Assembly: GCA_028718465.1 (NCBI GenBank)
Contig: JAQULX010000033.1
Span: forward strand, 1 to 13,687
DNA length: 13,687 nucleotides
Direction of reading: 5' to 3'
DNA from: Dehalococcoidales bacterium
GTDB lineage: Bacteria; Chloroflexota; Dehalococcoidia; Dehalococcoidales; UBA3254
A program made the translations under genes and the position numbers. The notes beneath the pieces are model-generated. The model saw only the letters and a list, made by a program, of their open reading frames with translations. It made no database searches and was not told the DNA's origin. Positions 7,100 to 13,687 of this stretch are shown piece by piece (the stretch's first letter is position 1; each line of letters opens with the position of its first letter).

Positions 7100-7122
7100 A
7101 ATACCTAGAATCTCTAGGTATT
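7100..7122. promoter_or_regulatory. Perfect 10-bp inverted repeat at the DAK2 transcription start
   Basis: AATACCTAGA (7100-7109) and TCTAGGTATT (7113-7122) are perfect complements around a 3-nt loop, beginning about 4 nt after the predicted start site. It could be an operator placed to block initiation, a 5' mRNA-protecting stem-loop, or, since TT follows, an early attenuator. A perfect TATAAT lies 8 nt downstream (7130-7135) without a -35 of its own; the repeat occupies that position. Confidence 0.5.
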
Positions 7123-7183
7123 TTAAGTATATAATAAGTACTGTAAGCATCTCCGTTATTTGTCATTAAGGAAGAAGCGGCAA

Positions 7184-8242
7184 ATGCCGGAACGGAATAG
7201 AGAAGGGTTCCCGGAGGAAAAGGCTGTGGAAGAAATGTTATACGATGGTCAAACCCTGAAACAGGCTTTTAAATCGGCCGAAATAGCTCTGGAAAAACGT
7301 ATCGAAGAAATCAATGCCCTGAATGTGTTTCCGGTCCCGGATGGTGATACCGGCATCAATATGTATCTGACGCTTCAATCGGCAAATGAAGCTGTGAAAG
7401 ACCTGGAATCTATTTCGGCGGCGGAGGTTTCATCGAAAGCCGCCATGGGCGCTCTCCTGGGCGCACGCGGCAATTCGGGCGTTATTTTCTCCCAGATTAT
7501 GCGCGGTCTGTCAAGGGGACTGGCATCCAAAGAGAAATTTTCCGCCACCGACTTTGCTGAAGCCCTGCGCAATGCTTCGGATACTGCCTATAAAGCGCTG
7601 ACAGAGCCGGTTGAGGGGACCATCCTGACAGTTGTCCGGGAAGCCGCTGAAAAAGCAATGCAGCAGACACGGGAAGGCGCTGATCTTCGGCAGACCATGA
7701 CCGCCATTACTTCGCAGGCTAATGATACAGTTACCAGAACTCCGGAAATGCTGCCGGCCTTAAAAGATGCCGGCGTAGTGGACGCCGGAGGCAAAGGACT
7801 CTTTTATTTCTTCCTGGGCATGCGTGACTTCATTACCCGCAATATGAACCCCATAGAGGGATATAAAGCCGTCCGGAGAAAAGCTGATAGGGCTAATGAG
7901 GCAGCGGAGACCGTTTACGGATATGACCTCCAATTCCTGATTGAGGGAAATAACTTGCCGGTCGAGGAAATTCGGGAAAAATTAACAACCATGGGTGAAT
8001 CGGTCCTGGTTGTTGGCGATGAAAACCTGATCAGGGTGCATATCCATACCAAAGACTCCCAGGCCGTCATGGACTATTGCGCTGCGAGAGGCAGTCTGAG
8101 GGATATTATCAACGATAACATGGACGATCAGGTCAAGAGATATCATAACCGCCGTAACGGTGAAAAAAGCCCTGGTAAAGCTCGCAGCCAGGGTGACAGA
8201 GCCATCCGCGACAGCCAGTTAAAATCCACCATGACGACCTGA
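7184..8242 (+). CDS. DAK2-domain FakA-like protein lacking the C-terminal domain
   Basis: A kinase-type protein related to FakA (fatty acid kinase ATP-binding subunit) and DhaL. The DAK2 domain covers about 20-210, with the nucleotide/Mg motif DGDTG (53-57), GARGNSG (93-99), GTIL (145-148) and DAGGKG (200-205). A FakA-type middle domain follows (about 245-320), with VHIHT at 285-289. In FakA, as I recall, this His pair and a Cys in GYC bind zinc; here the Cys position is Asp (GYD). FakA is about 550 residues; this is 352 and ends in a basic, low-complexity tail (RRNGEKSPGKAR) where the C-terminal domain should begin. No FakB/DegV partner is present. I chose the ATG at 7184 (AAGGA about 11 nt upstream); TTG at 7160 or the ATG of MLYDGQ (7235) are alternatives. 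Confidence 0.85.
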   Translation: MPERNREGFPEEKAVEEMLYDGQTLKQAFKSAEIALEKRIEEINALNVFPVPDGDTGINMYLTLQSANEAVKDLESISAAEVSSKAAMGALLGARGNSGVIFSQIMRGLSRGLASKEKFSATDFAEALRNASDTAYKALTEPVEGTILTVVREAAEKAMQQTREGADLRQTMTAITSQANDTVTRTPEMLPALKDAGVVDAGGKGLFYFFLGMRDFITRNMNPIEGYKAVRRKADRANEAAETVYGYDLQFLIEGNNLPVEEIREKLTTMGESVLVVGDENLIRVHIHTKDSQAVMDYCAARGSLRDIINDNMDDQVKRYHNRRNGEKSPGKARSQGDRAIRDSQLKSTMTT

Positions 8243-8294
8243 GGCAATCTTCTACCAGCTGCAAATCCAATCACTGCCAGATATTATTGCCTCA
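8240..8294. terminator. Long-loop inverted repeat between converging genes, possible terminator
   Basis: TGAGGCAAT (8240-8248) and ATTGCCTCA (8286-8294) are perfect 9-bp complements with a 37-nt loop, followed by TTTAAAATT. The left arm contains the TGA stop of the DAK2 gene. It sits in the 99-bp gap where that gene converges on metF, so it could end both transcripts. The long loop and poor T tract make it atypical. Confidence 0.35.
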
Positions 8295-8341
8295 TTTAAA
8301 ATTAGAACTTACTTAAGCCGGAACATGAGCCATTAATTCAC

Positions 8342-9226
8342 TCACAGCCCCGCCGCGTCGATAATCTCCGGGACTTTCTTTTCCCAGCCGATTGCCATAA
8401 TGTGGACTCCCTGGCACATCCCCTTCAACTGTTTTATCAGGTCGGCGCACATCTCGATACCGGTGCGGGTCTTATCCTCCGCTTTTGATATCTTGTCGAT
8501 CATGGCCTGAGGCACACAGATGCCTGCCACGCTCTTGTTCATGAACTTGGCCATTCCGGCTGATTTCAGGGGTATTACGCCGGCCAGGACCGGAATCCTG
8601 TACTGCTCTACCCGCTTCATGAACCGGCTGAAGGCTTCCGGATCATAGACAGCCTGGGTTTGAAAGAACCTGGCCCCGGCGGCGATCTTCTTTTCCATCT
8701 TCATAATCTGAAGCTCATAAGATGCCTCTGTATCCGCCCCGGGATTGACGACCGCTCCGGCAAAAAAATCAGGCTTGCCTTTCAGTTCGTTTCCCATCAT
8801 ATCTTTACCGGCGTTCAGCCCGCTGATCACGGAGAGCAGGGAGACCGAGTCCAGGTCGTAGACCGGTTTGGCCTGCGGATGGTCTCCGGAGGACGGCAGA
8901 TCGCCCGTCAAAGCCACGCAGTTCTCCACTCCCAGGACTGAAGCGCTTAAAAGGTCGGACTGTAAAGCGATGCGGTTTCTGTCCCGGCAGGTCAGTTGAA
9001 AAATGGGTTCCATATCCCAGCCCTTCAGCAAATGACAGACCGCCAGCGAGCCCAGTCTCATTACCGAGCTTTGCTGGTCGGTAACATTAAGGGCATCCAC
9101 TTTTGCTTTGAGCAGTTTGGAGATCTCCTCCAACTCTGTGATATCCGTCCCTTTCAGCGGGCCGGCTTCGGCTGTGACGACGAATTTACCGGATTCAAAA
9201 GCCTGTTTGAGCTTGCTATTGGGCAC
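8342..9226 (-). CDS. metF: Methylenetetrahydrofolate reductase (MetF)
   Basis: A TIM-barrel flavoprotein of 294 residues that reduces 5,10-methylene-H4folate to 5-methyl-H4folate, the last step of the methyl branch before the corrinoid protein in the Wood-Ljungdahl pathway. Seen motifs: the acidic active-site strand VVTAEAGP (16-23, with E20 as likely proton donor), NVTDQQ (47-52), TCRDRN (79-84), LTGD (106-109), AAGARFFQTQ (about 191-200) and GVIPLKS (about 222-228). The start is GTG at 9226-9224 with GGAGG about 6 nt upstream; both lie inside the last codons of metV, an 11-nt overlap that implies translational coupling. It lacks an NADH-binding partner of its own and probably receives electrons through MetV, as in the Moorella-type complex. 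Confidence 0.93.
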   Translation of the reverse strand: MPNSKLKQAFESGKFVVTAEAGPLKGTDITELEEISKLLKAKVDALNVTDQQSSVMRLGSLAVCHLLKGWDMEPIFQLTCRDRNRIALQSDLLSASVLGVENCVALTGDLPSSGDHPQAKPVYDLDSVSLLSVISGLNAGKDMMGNELKGKPDFFAGAVVNPGADTEASYELQIMKMEKKIAAGARFFQTQAVYDPEAFSRFMKRVEQYRIPVLAGVIPLKSAGMAKFMNKSVAGICVPQAMIDKISKAEDKTRTGIEMCADLIKQLKGMCQGVHIMAIGWEKKVPEIIDAAGL

Positions 9227-9905
9227 GTTTGTCCTCCATCTTCGGTTTCAGATAGACTTCATTGATATGGCGTCCCGGATGGGCCTGCTTGCTATAGTCT
9301 TTGGCAGTGGCCGGAGCCCGCAGGCTGTCCAGCCGGTCCTGTCTTTTCAATCGGTTATAGATCAACACCCAGGCGCAGTCCTTTTCCTGGCTGGCTTCGC
9401 ATTTGCCGTTCTTACTGCCGCCGCAGGGACCATTGACCAGGCCCTTGGCGCAAATAGTCATGGGACAGATTCCGCCGTAATCGCCCACGATGCAGTTGCC
9501 GCAGGCGCGGCAGCGTTCCGCCCAATTCCCCTCCGCCTCCGTAACCCCGATAAAGCGGGTATTCAGGGCTGGGTAGACCCGGATGGGTTCCAGCACTTCG
9601 GAAGTGAACTGTACACCGGCCCCGCAGGCCATGGAGAGGATGGCGTCATATTCTTTAGCCTTGTCCTTGATAGAATCGAAAAACTCCCGGTCGCACTGAC
9701 GCTCGATAGTGGCTTCGTCGATCTTCATCTCCAGTCCGTCCAACCGGCTTTTCATACGAAGCTCGCTGGCCAGAAGGCCGACCTCCTTTTCCCCGCCGGA
9801 CTGGCAAACGGCGACGCAGGTGCCGCAGCCGAGGACCAGCAGGCTCTTGAAGCCTTTGACGCTGTCCCAGATCTGCTCGAAAGTCTTTCTTTCGCCAACT
9901 ATCAT
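9216..9905 (-). CDS. metV: MetV, MTHFR-associated zinc/iron-sulfur subunit
   Basis: A 229-residue partner of MetF of the MTHFR C-terminal zinc-binding family. It has a flavodoxin-like N-terminal half with GCGTCVAVC (26-34) and ACGAGVQ (93-99). The Cys-rich C-terminal half carries ERCRACGNC (130-138), GGICPMTICAKGL (144-156), NGPCGG (158-163) and further Cys at 169 and 177. Family knowledge: MetV binds zinc and/or Fe-S clusters and links MetF to electron-donor modules in acetogens. ATG at 9905-9903 overlaps the TGA of mvhD (ATGA), with GAGGTG about 7 nt upstream. Its place between mvhD and metF supports an electron path MvhD/HdrA to MetV to MetF; the path itself is inference. Confidence 0.92.
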   Translation of the reverse strand: MIVGERKTFEQIWDSVKGFKSLLVLGCGTCVAVCQSGGEKEVGLLASELRMKSRLDGLEMKIDEATIERQCDREFFDSIKDKAKEYDAILSMACGAGVQFTSEVLEPIRVYPALNTRFIGVTEAEGNWAERCRACGNCIVGDYGGICPMTICAKGLVNGPCGGSKNGKCEASQEKDCAWVLIYNRLKRQDRLDSLRAPATAKDYSKQAHPGRHINEVYLKPKMEDKRAQ

Positions 9906-10336
9906 TTAACTTCACCTCTGTTTTTCTTAAGGGGATTGGGTCCCAATTTTCGCGCCCTCTCGGTCATTTCATCAGCCGCTTTGGCAAAAAGAACGGAGTT
10001 GGAGGCGCTGATATTGTACATTTCCACTCGCTCAGGCTCTATTCCCACTTCCTGCAAAAGCTTTTTGGCCTGGGCTACTTTCATTTTGGCCCTCAGGTTG
10101 CCTTCCTGGAAATGACAGCTTCCTTCTTCGCACCCGGCGACGTAGACCGCATCTGCGCCGTCTTCAATAGCTTTTAGCAGGTGCAGTGTATCTACCTTGC
10201 CGGTGCACATGATGCGCACGATGCGTATGTTCGGTGAATATTCAAGGCGCATGGAGCCCGCCAGGTCGGCGGCCGAATAAGCGCAGTAATGGCAGCAGAA
10301 AGCAACGACTTTGGGCTCGAAAACATCATTTTCCAT
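9902..10336 (-). CDS. mvhD: MvhD-type hydrogenase/heterodisulfide reductase iron-sulfur subunit
   Basis: A small 144-residue [2Fe-2S] protein. In methanogens MvhD passes electrons from a partner (hydrogenase, formate or NADH module) to HdrA. The conserved cysteines are visible: FCCHYC (C14, C15, C18), IMCTGKVD (C44), and GCEEGSC (C69, C74). The usual FCCNWCSYAGAD-like motif is close to FCCHYCAYSAAD here. ATG at 10336-10334 is 2 bp after the hdrA-like stop, with GGAGAAG about 8-10 nt upstream. No MvhA/G hydrogenase genes are in the window, so the electron donor is more likely the NAD(P)H-binding part of the fused HdrA-like protein. Confidence 0.92.
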   Translation of the reverse strand: MENDVFEPKVVAFCCHYCAYSAADLAGSMRLEYSPNIRIVRIMCTGKVDTLHLLKAIEDGADAVYVAGCEEGSCHFQEGNLRAKMKVAQAKKLLQEVGIEPERVEMYNISASNSVLFAKAADEMTERARKLGPNPLKKNRGEVK

Positions 10337-10338
10337 AG

Positions 10339-13300
10339 TTATTTCTTCTCCGGAACGGCTTCCGCCAGGGCATGGATCTTGGCCATGATCTGTTCGTCGG
10401 AATAGTTCTGTAAAGTAATCGCCTTGCGCGGGCTAACGCTGGCGCAGATACCGCATCCCTGACAACCTGCCGGTTCTATATAAGCCTTCCCTTCCTCGTT
10501 AATGTGCGGCACATCATAGGGGCAGGAGCGGACACAGGTGAGGCAGGCAGCGCATTTTTCCGGATCGACTACCGAAACCATCCCACCCACCATCAAATAA
10601 GGCTGGGAAAGCACGGTCAAAGCCCGCGAGACCGCCCCTCTGGCCTGGATGATGGACTCCGACATGGTCTTGGGAGAGTGGGCCAGTCCGCAGAGATACA
10701 TACCTTCGTTCACCAGGTCCAGCGGTCTCAGCTTCATATGAGCTTCCATGATGAATTTTTCCTGGGTCAGCGGCAGTTTCAGTTTGCTGGCGAATTCCTC
10801 AGCGTCCGGCTGCGGCCGGATAGCGGCGCTCAGGACCAGCATGTCCGGTTTTAGAGTGATTTCCCGGCCCAGGGCTTTGTCCGTCACTTTCACCTGAAGG
10901 CTGCCGTTTTCCAGTGAAACCACCGGCTTTTTCGCAGAATCAAAATGGATGAAGGTAACGCCCATTTCGCGTGCCCGGCGGTACTGCAACTCATGAAGAC
11001 CATAGCTGCGGATATCGCGGTAAAGTATTGAAATATCGATATCCGGATTCGCTTCTTTCAGCTTGATCGCATTATTGATTGCCTGGGTACAGCAGACCCG
11101 GGAGCAATACAGGTGCTCCGGTTCGCGGGACCCCACGCATTGAATCATAGTCAGCGACCGCAATCCTTTTAGGGACGGATCGCCGGACGCCAGTTTCTTT
11201 TCCATCTCAAGCTGGCTGACGATCTGCGGGGATTGGCCATAAAGATATTCGGCCGGCTGATATTCCACTCCGCCGGTGGCGATGATCACCACGCCGTGTT
11301 TAATGGTCTCACAGTTCCCGTCCTCTGTGGCAACCTCGGTAACATAATTCCCCAGGAATCCGGACATTTTTTGTACGGCAGCGCTTTTATAAATCTTGAT
11401 TCGCGGATCGGACTCTACCTGCTTAACCAGACCGGCCAGCAGCGCCTGGGGATCTTCGTTCCCTCCGGTAAAGTAAATCCTTCTTAAATTGCCGCCCAGT
11501 TCCTTTTCTCTTTCGATCAGAACGGCCTCGAATCCCTGGGCAGCGACAGCCCGGGCTGCCGTCAGGCCGGCCAGCCCTCCTCCGATGATTAGCGCCCGGC
11601 GGGTAATTTCAGCCTGCTGCTGGTGCAGGGGCAGCAGGGTAACAGCGCGGGCGACCGCCATGCGCACCAGGTCCTTGGCCTTGGAAGTAGACTGCGGCAT
11701 ATGGGTAGCATGGACCCATGAGCATTGATCGCGGATATTGGCCATCTCAAACAGGTATTTATTGAGGCCGCCCTCGCGGATGGTATCCTGGAACAAAGGT
11801 TCATGGGTGCGCGGGCTGCATGAAGCTACGACCACCCGGTTCAGGTTTTTCTCACGAATGGCCTTGATGACTTTTTCCTGGGTGTCGGTGGAGCAGGTAT
11901 AGAGGTTTTCTTCGGCATGCGCCACGTGAGGAATGGTCCGGGCGTATTCAACTACCGCCGGAACATCCACCACCCTGGCGATATTGCTGCCGCAGCGGCA
12001 GATAAATACCCCCACCCGTGGTTCCTCTCCATCCGTTTCAATCTCGGGTGGATAGACTTTTTCAGTGACCAGGGAGCCGCGCTCTTCGTGTACCATCTCT
12101 CCGGCCAGACAGGCCGCTCCGCTGGCGCTCATGACCGATTCCGGGATGTCGATGGGAGCGGTGAAAGCCCCGGCGACATAGACTCCGGGACGGGATGTCA
12201 GGTTAGGCTGCATCTCGTCCGCCGCGCAGAAGCCGAACCGGTCGAGTTGTATCCCGACCGTCCGGGCCAGTTCAGCAGTGCCTTCCGCCGGGACCAACCC
12301 GACGGAGAGTACTACCATATCGAACTCCTCCTGGACCTTTTTACCTTCACTATCGGTGTAGTCCAGAAGCAGGTTGCGGCTCTTCTGAAGTTCCTTCACC
12401 ATAGAAGGGATGCTATTTACATAACGTATACCGAATTTATCTTTGGCTGATTCATAATATCTTTCGAACCCTTTGCCGAAAGCCCGGATGTCATTATAGA
12501 AAATGGTCGGCTGGATGGCGCTCTCGTGTTCTCTGGCGATAATGGCTTCCTTGGTGGCGTACATGCAGCATACGGAAGAGCAGTAGTCCCGCCCGCAGCT
12601 CTTGTCGCGGGAACCGACGCATTGAATCCAGGCTATTTTTACCGGATGCCGTCCGTCTGAAGGCCGCTTTACCTGTCCCTGGTAAGGACCGGAGGCGGAA
12701 AGAACCCGCTCGAACTCCAGGCTGGTCACCACGTTAGGCATGCGGCCGTAGCCATACTCTTCCTTGATTCCGGCATCAAAGGGGTCGAATCCGGGCGCCA
12801 GTACCACTGAGCCGACCGCAATTTCTACCTCTTCAGCTTTCTGGGTATGGTCGATAGCTTTGGCCTGGCAGACTGCCACGCATTGCAGGCACTCACTGCA
12901 CAGCCCGCAATTCAAACAGCGGTCAGCCTCTCTCTGGGCCTGTTCTTCCGTATAAGCTATAGCGACTTCATCAAAGCTGGACAACCGTTTCTCCAGTGCT
13001 ATTTTCTCCTGCGGCACCCGCCGCTGGCGGGCATGTTTCCCTTCCGGGACGGGTGCGGGCTCTTCTTTAGGTTTCACCCGGTCTTTTTTCATGTCCAGCC
13101 CATTGAGATAGCGCTCAATCGAGATAGCCGCTTCGTGGCCCTGGGCGATTGCTTCTACTGCTGATTTAGGCCCGCTGACGGTGTCGCCGCCGGCGAATAT
13201 GCCTTCCTCGTCAGTAGCCAGTGTTACCGGATCGACAATTATCAATCCGCCCCGGGTGGTCTTGACCCCGGTGTCCGGCGGCAGTACCGCCAAATCGGTA

Positions 13301-13687
13301 GCCTGACCGATAGCTATAATAACGGCGTCGCAATCAATTCTGGTGGTAATTTCGGGATTGTAGGCGGGATTAAATTTGTGGTCCTGATCAAAGACGGAGG
13401 TGCATTTCATAAATTCTATCGCCGTCACCCGTCCGTCCCGGCCGATGATCTCTTTCGGTCCCCAGGAATTGTGGACGCGGACCCCTTCTTCCTCGGCCTC
13501 TTCTATCTCCCAGGTATGGGCAGGCATCTCAGGTCGGGATTCCAGGCAGACAGCTTCGACTTCGGCTGCCCCCAGCCTGCGAGCGGTCCTGGCCGCATCC
13601 ATGGCGACATTGCCCCCGCCGACCACCACCACTTTCTTCCCCGGCGCAATTTCCTTGCCCGAGTTGACTTCTCTCAAAAAGTCCAGG
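10339..13687 (-). CDS. hdrA: Giant HdrA-like flavoprotein fused to a GltD-like NAD(P)/FAD domain, 5' end outside window
   Basis: At least 1115 residues; the reading frame stays open to the window edge. Numbering here starts at the TTG at 13677. Residues 1-200 are GltD-like, with NAD(P)-binding GGGNVAMDAAR (20-30) and FAD-contacting FAGGDTVSGP (161-170). A Cys-rich stretch at 254-270 (C254, 257, 260, 263, 266, 270) precedes a first HdrA-like core (to about 530), with IQCVGSRD (351-358) and YCSSVCCMYA (365-374). A complete second HdrA follows: CRCGSNI (560-566), FAD-binding GGGLAG (699-704), IQCVGSRE (845-852) and YCSRVCC (857-863). The C-terminal ferredoxin domain has an intact motif (C1042, 1045, 1048, 1052) and a second one (C1072, 1075, 1078) whose fourth position is Ser1082. 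The role is probably flavin-based electron bifurcation or confurcation between NAD(P)H, ferredoxin and the MetV/MetF branch. The missing N-terminus should hold the other half of the GltD FAD domain. Confidence 0.9.
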   Translation of the reverse strand, partial: LDFLREVNSGKEIAPGKKVVVVGGGNVAMDAARTARRLGAAEVEAVCLESRPEMPAHTWEIEEAEEEGVRVHNSWGPKEIIGRDGRVTAIEFMKCTSVFDQDHKFNPAYNPEITTRIDCDAVIIAIGQATDLAVLPPDTGVKTTRGGLIIVDPVTLATDEEGIFAGGDTVSGPKSAVEAIAQGHEAAISIERYLNGLDMKKDRVKPKEEPAPVPEGKHARQRRVPQEKIALEKRLSSFDEVAIAYTEEQAQREADRCLNCGLCSECLQCVAVCQAKAIDHTQKAEEVEIAVGSVVLAPGFDPFDAGIKEEYGYGRMPNVVTSLEFERVLSASGPYQGQVKRPSDGRHPVKIAWIQCVGSRDKSCGRDYCSSVCCMYATKEAIIAREHESAIQPTIFYNDIRAFGKGFERYYESAKDKFGIRYVNSIPSMVKELQKSRNLLLDYTDSEGKKVQEEFDMVVLSVGLVPAEGTAELARTVGIQLDRFGFCAADEMQPNLTSRPGVYVAGAFTAPIDIPESVMSASGAACLAGEMVHEERGSLVTEKVYPPEIETDGEEPRVGVFICRCGSNIARVVDVPAVVEYARTIPHVAHAEENLYTCSTDTQEKVIKAIREKNLNRVVVASCSPRTHEPLFQDTIREGGLNKYLFEMANIRDQCSWVHATHMPQSTSKAKDLVRMAVARAVTLLPLHQQQAEITRRALIIGGGLAGLTAARAVAAQGFEAVLIEREKELGGNLRRIYFTGGNEDPQALLAGLVKQVESDPRIKIYKSAAVQKMSGFLGNYVTEVATEDGNCETIKHGVVIIATGGVEYQPAEYLYGQSPQIVSQLEMEKKLASGDPSLKGLRSLTMIQCVGSREPEHLYCSRVCCTQAINNAIKLKEANPDIDISILYRDIRSYGLHELQYRRAREMGVTFIHFDSAKKPVVSLENGSLQVKVTDKALGREITLKPDMLVLSAAIRPQPDAEEFASKLKLPLTQEKFIMEAHMKLRPLDLVNEGMYLCGLAHSPKTMSESIIQARGAVSRALTVLSQPYLMVGGMVSVVDPEKCAACLTCVRSCPYDVPHINEEGKAYIEPAGCQGCGICASVSPRKAITLQNYSDEQIMAKIHALAEAVPEKK

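Noticed and set aside
7160..7183. TTG start for the DAK2 gene
   Set aside because: It would add eight mostly basic residues that lack family similarity, and the AAGGA ribosome site lies downstream of it, in position for the ATG at 7184.
9108..10115. Plus-strand open frame of 335 codons
   Set aside because: It lies antisense to metF, metV and mvhD, all firmly identified. Its translation has no recognisable domain, and it has no convincing ribosome site. It is a shadow of the opposite strand's codon use.
11917..12450. Plus-strand open frame of 177 codons
   Set aside because: It is antisense to the HdrA-like gene, and its translation shows no domain or ribosome site.
13675..13677. TTG as the true start of the HdrA-like protein
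   Set aside because: The frame stays open to the window edge. The residues before it (LDF) continue a family-conserved stretch, and the domain would lack its FAD-binding half.
1..13687. Search for tRNA or rRNA genes, CRISPR arrays, insertion sequences, integrases and phage genes
   Set aside because: No clover-leaf, regularly spaced repeats, transposase or integrase motifs, or target-site duplications were seen. The genes are ordinary metabolic genes with short intergenic gaps.

Overview
The window looks like the chromosome of a strictly anaerobic bacterium. The main reason is an operon, read right to left at 8342-13687, for a methylenetetrahydrofolate reductase (MetF), its zinc/iron-sulfur partner MetV, an MvhD-type iron-sulfur protein and a very large HdrA-like flavoprotein. 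This is the signature of the methyl branch of the Wood-Ljungdahl pathway with electron-bifurcating or -confurcating chemistry. Sigma-70-like promoters, strong AGGAGG-type ribosome binding sites and intermediate GC would fit a Chloroflexota (Dehalococcoidia-like) or clostridial (Peptococcaceae-like) anaerobe. I cannot decide between these from the sequence alone.

Left part (1-4253). A truncated SDR dehydrogenase and an OFA-type MFS carrier lie on the minus strand. The carrier diverges from a plus-strand thiolase across a 269-bp regulatory gap. The carrier has a -35/-10 pair so close to its GTG that the message would be leaderless, with a perfect 10-bp palindrome in the promoter spacer. The thiolase has a leader of about 120 nt with foldable helices and an element that could pair with its Shine-Dalgarno sequence. 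The thiolase converges on a free-standing protein resembling the activation domain of B12-dependent methionine synthase.

Middle part (4254-8341). A plus-strand pair encodes an MmgE/PrpD-family protein and a soluble CapA-like metallophosphoesterase. Next comes a separately promoted DAK2/FakA-like protein that lacks the C-terminal FakA domain. Its promoter is a near-consensus sigma-70 site followed by a perfect 10-bp inverted repeat. The CapA and DAK2 genes each end inside the left arm of a long-loop inverted repeat.

Right part (8342-13687). The minus-strand order of transcription is hdrA-like (5' end outside the window), mvhD, metV, metF, with gaps or overlaps of +2, -4 and -11 nt. The HdrA-like protein is a fusion: a GltD-like NAD(P)/FAD domain, a first HdrA-like core with a Cys-rich ferredoxin-like segment, a complete second HdrA core, and a C-terminal two-cluster ferredoxin domain. 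In the last motif the fourth cysteine is serine. The likely role is to feed NAD(P)H electrons through HdrA/MvhD to MetV/MetF for CH2=H4F reduction, possibly coupled to ferredoxin. No HdrB, HdrC or hydrogenase gene is visible in the window.

The SDR, carrier, thiolase and PrpD genes together suggest acyl-CoA or carboxylate metabolism, but no substrate can be named. No RNA gene, CRISPR array, insertion sequence or phage gene was seen. No gene-free stretch exceeds 300 bp; the longest is 269 bp.
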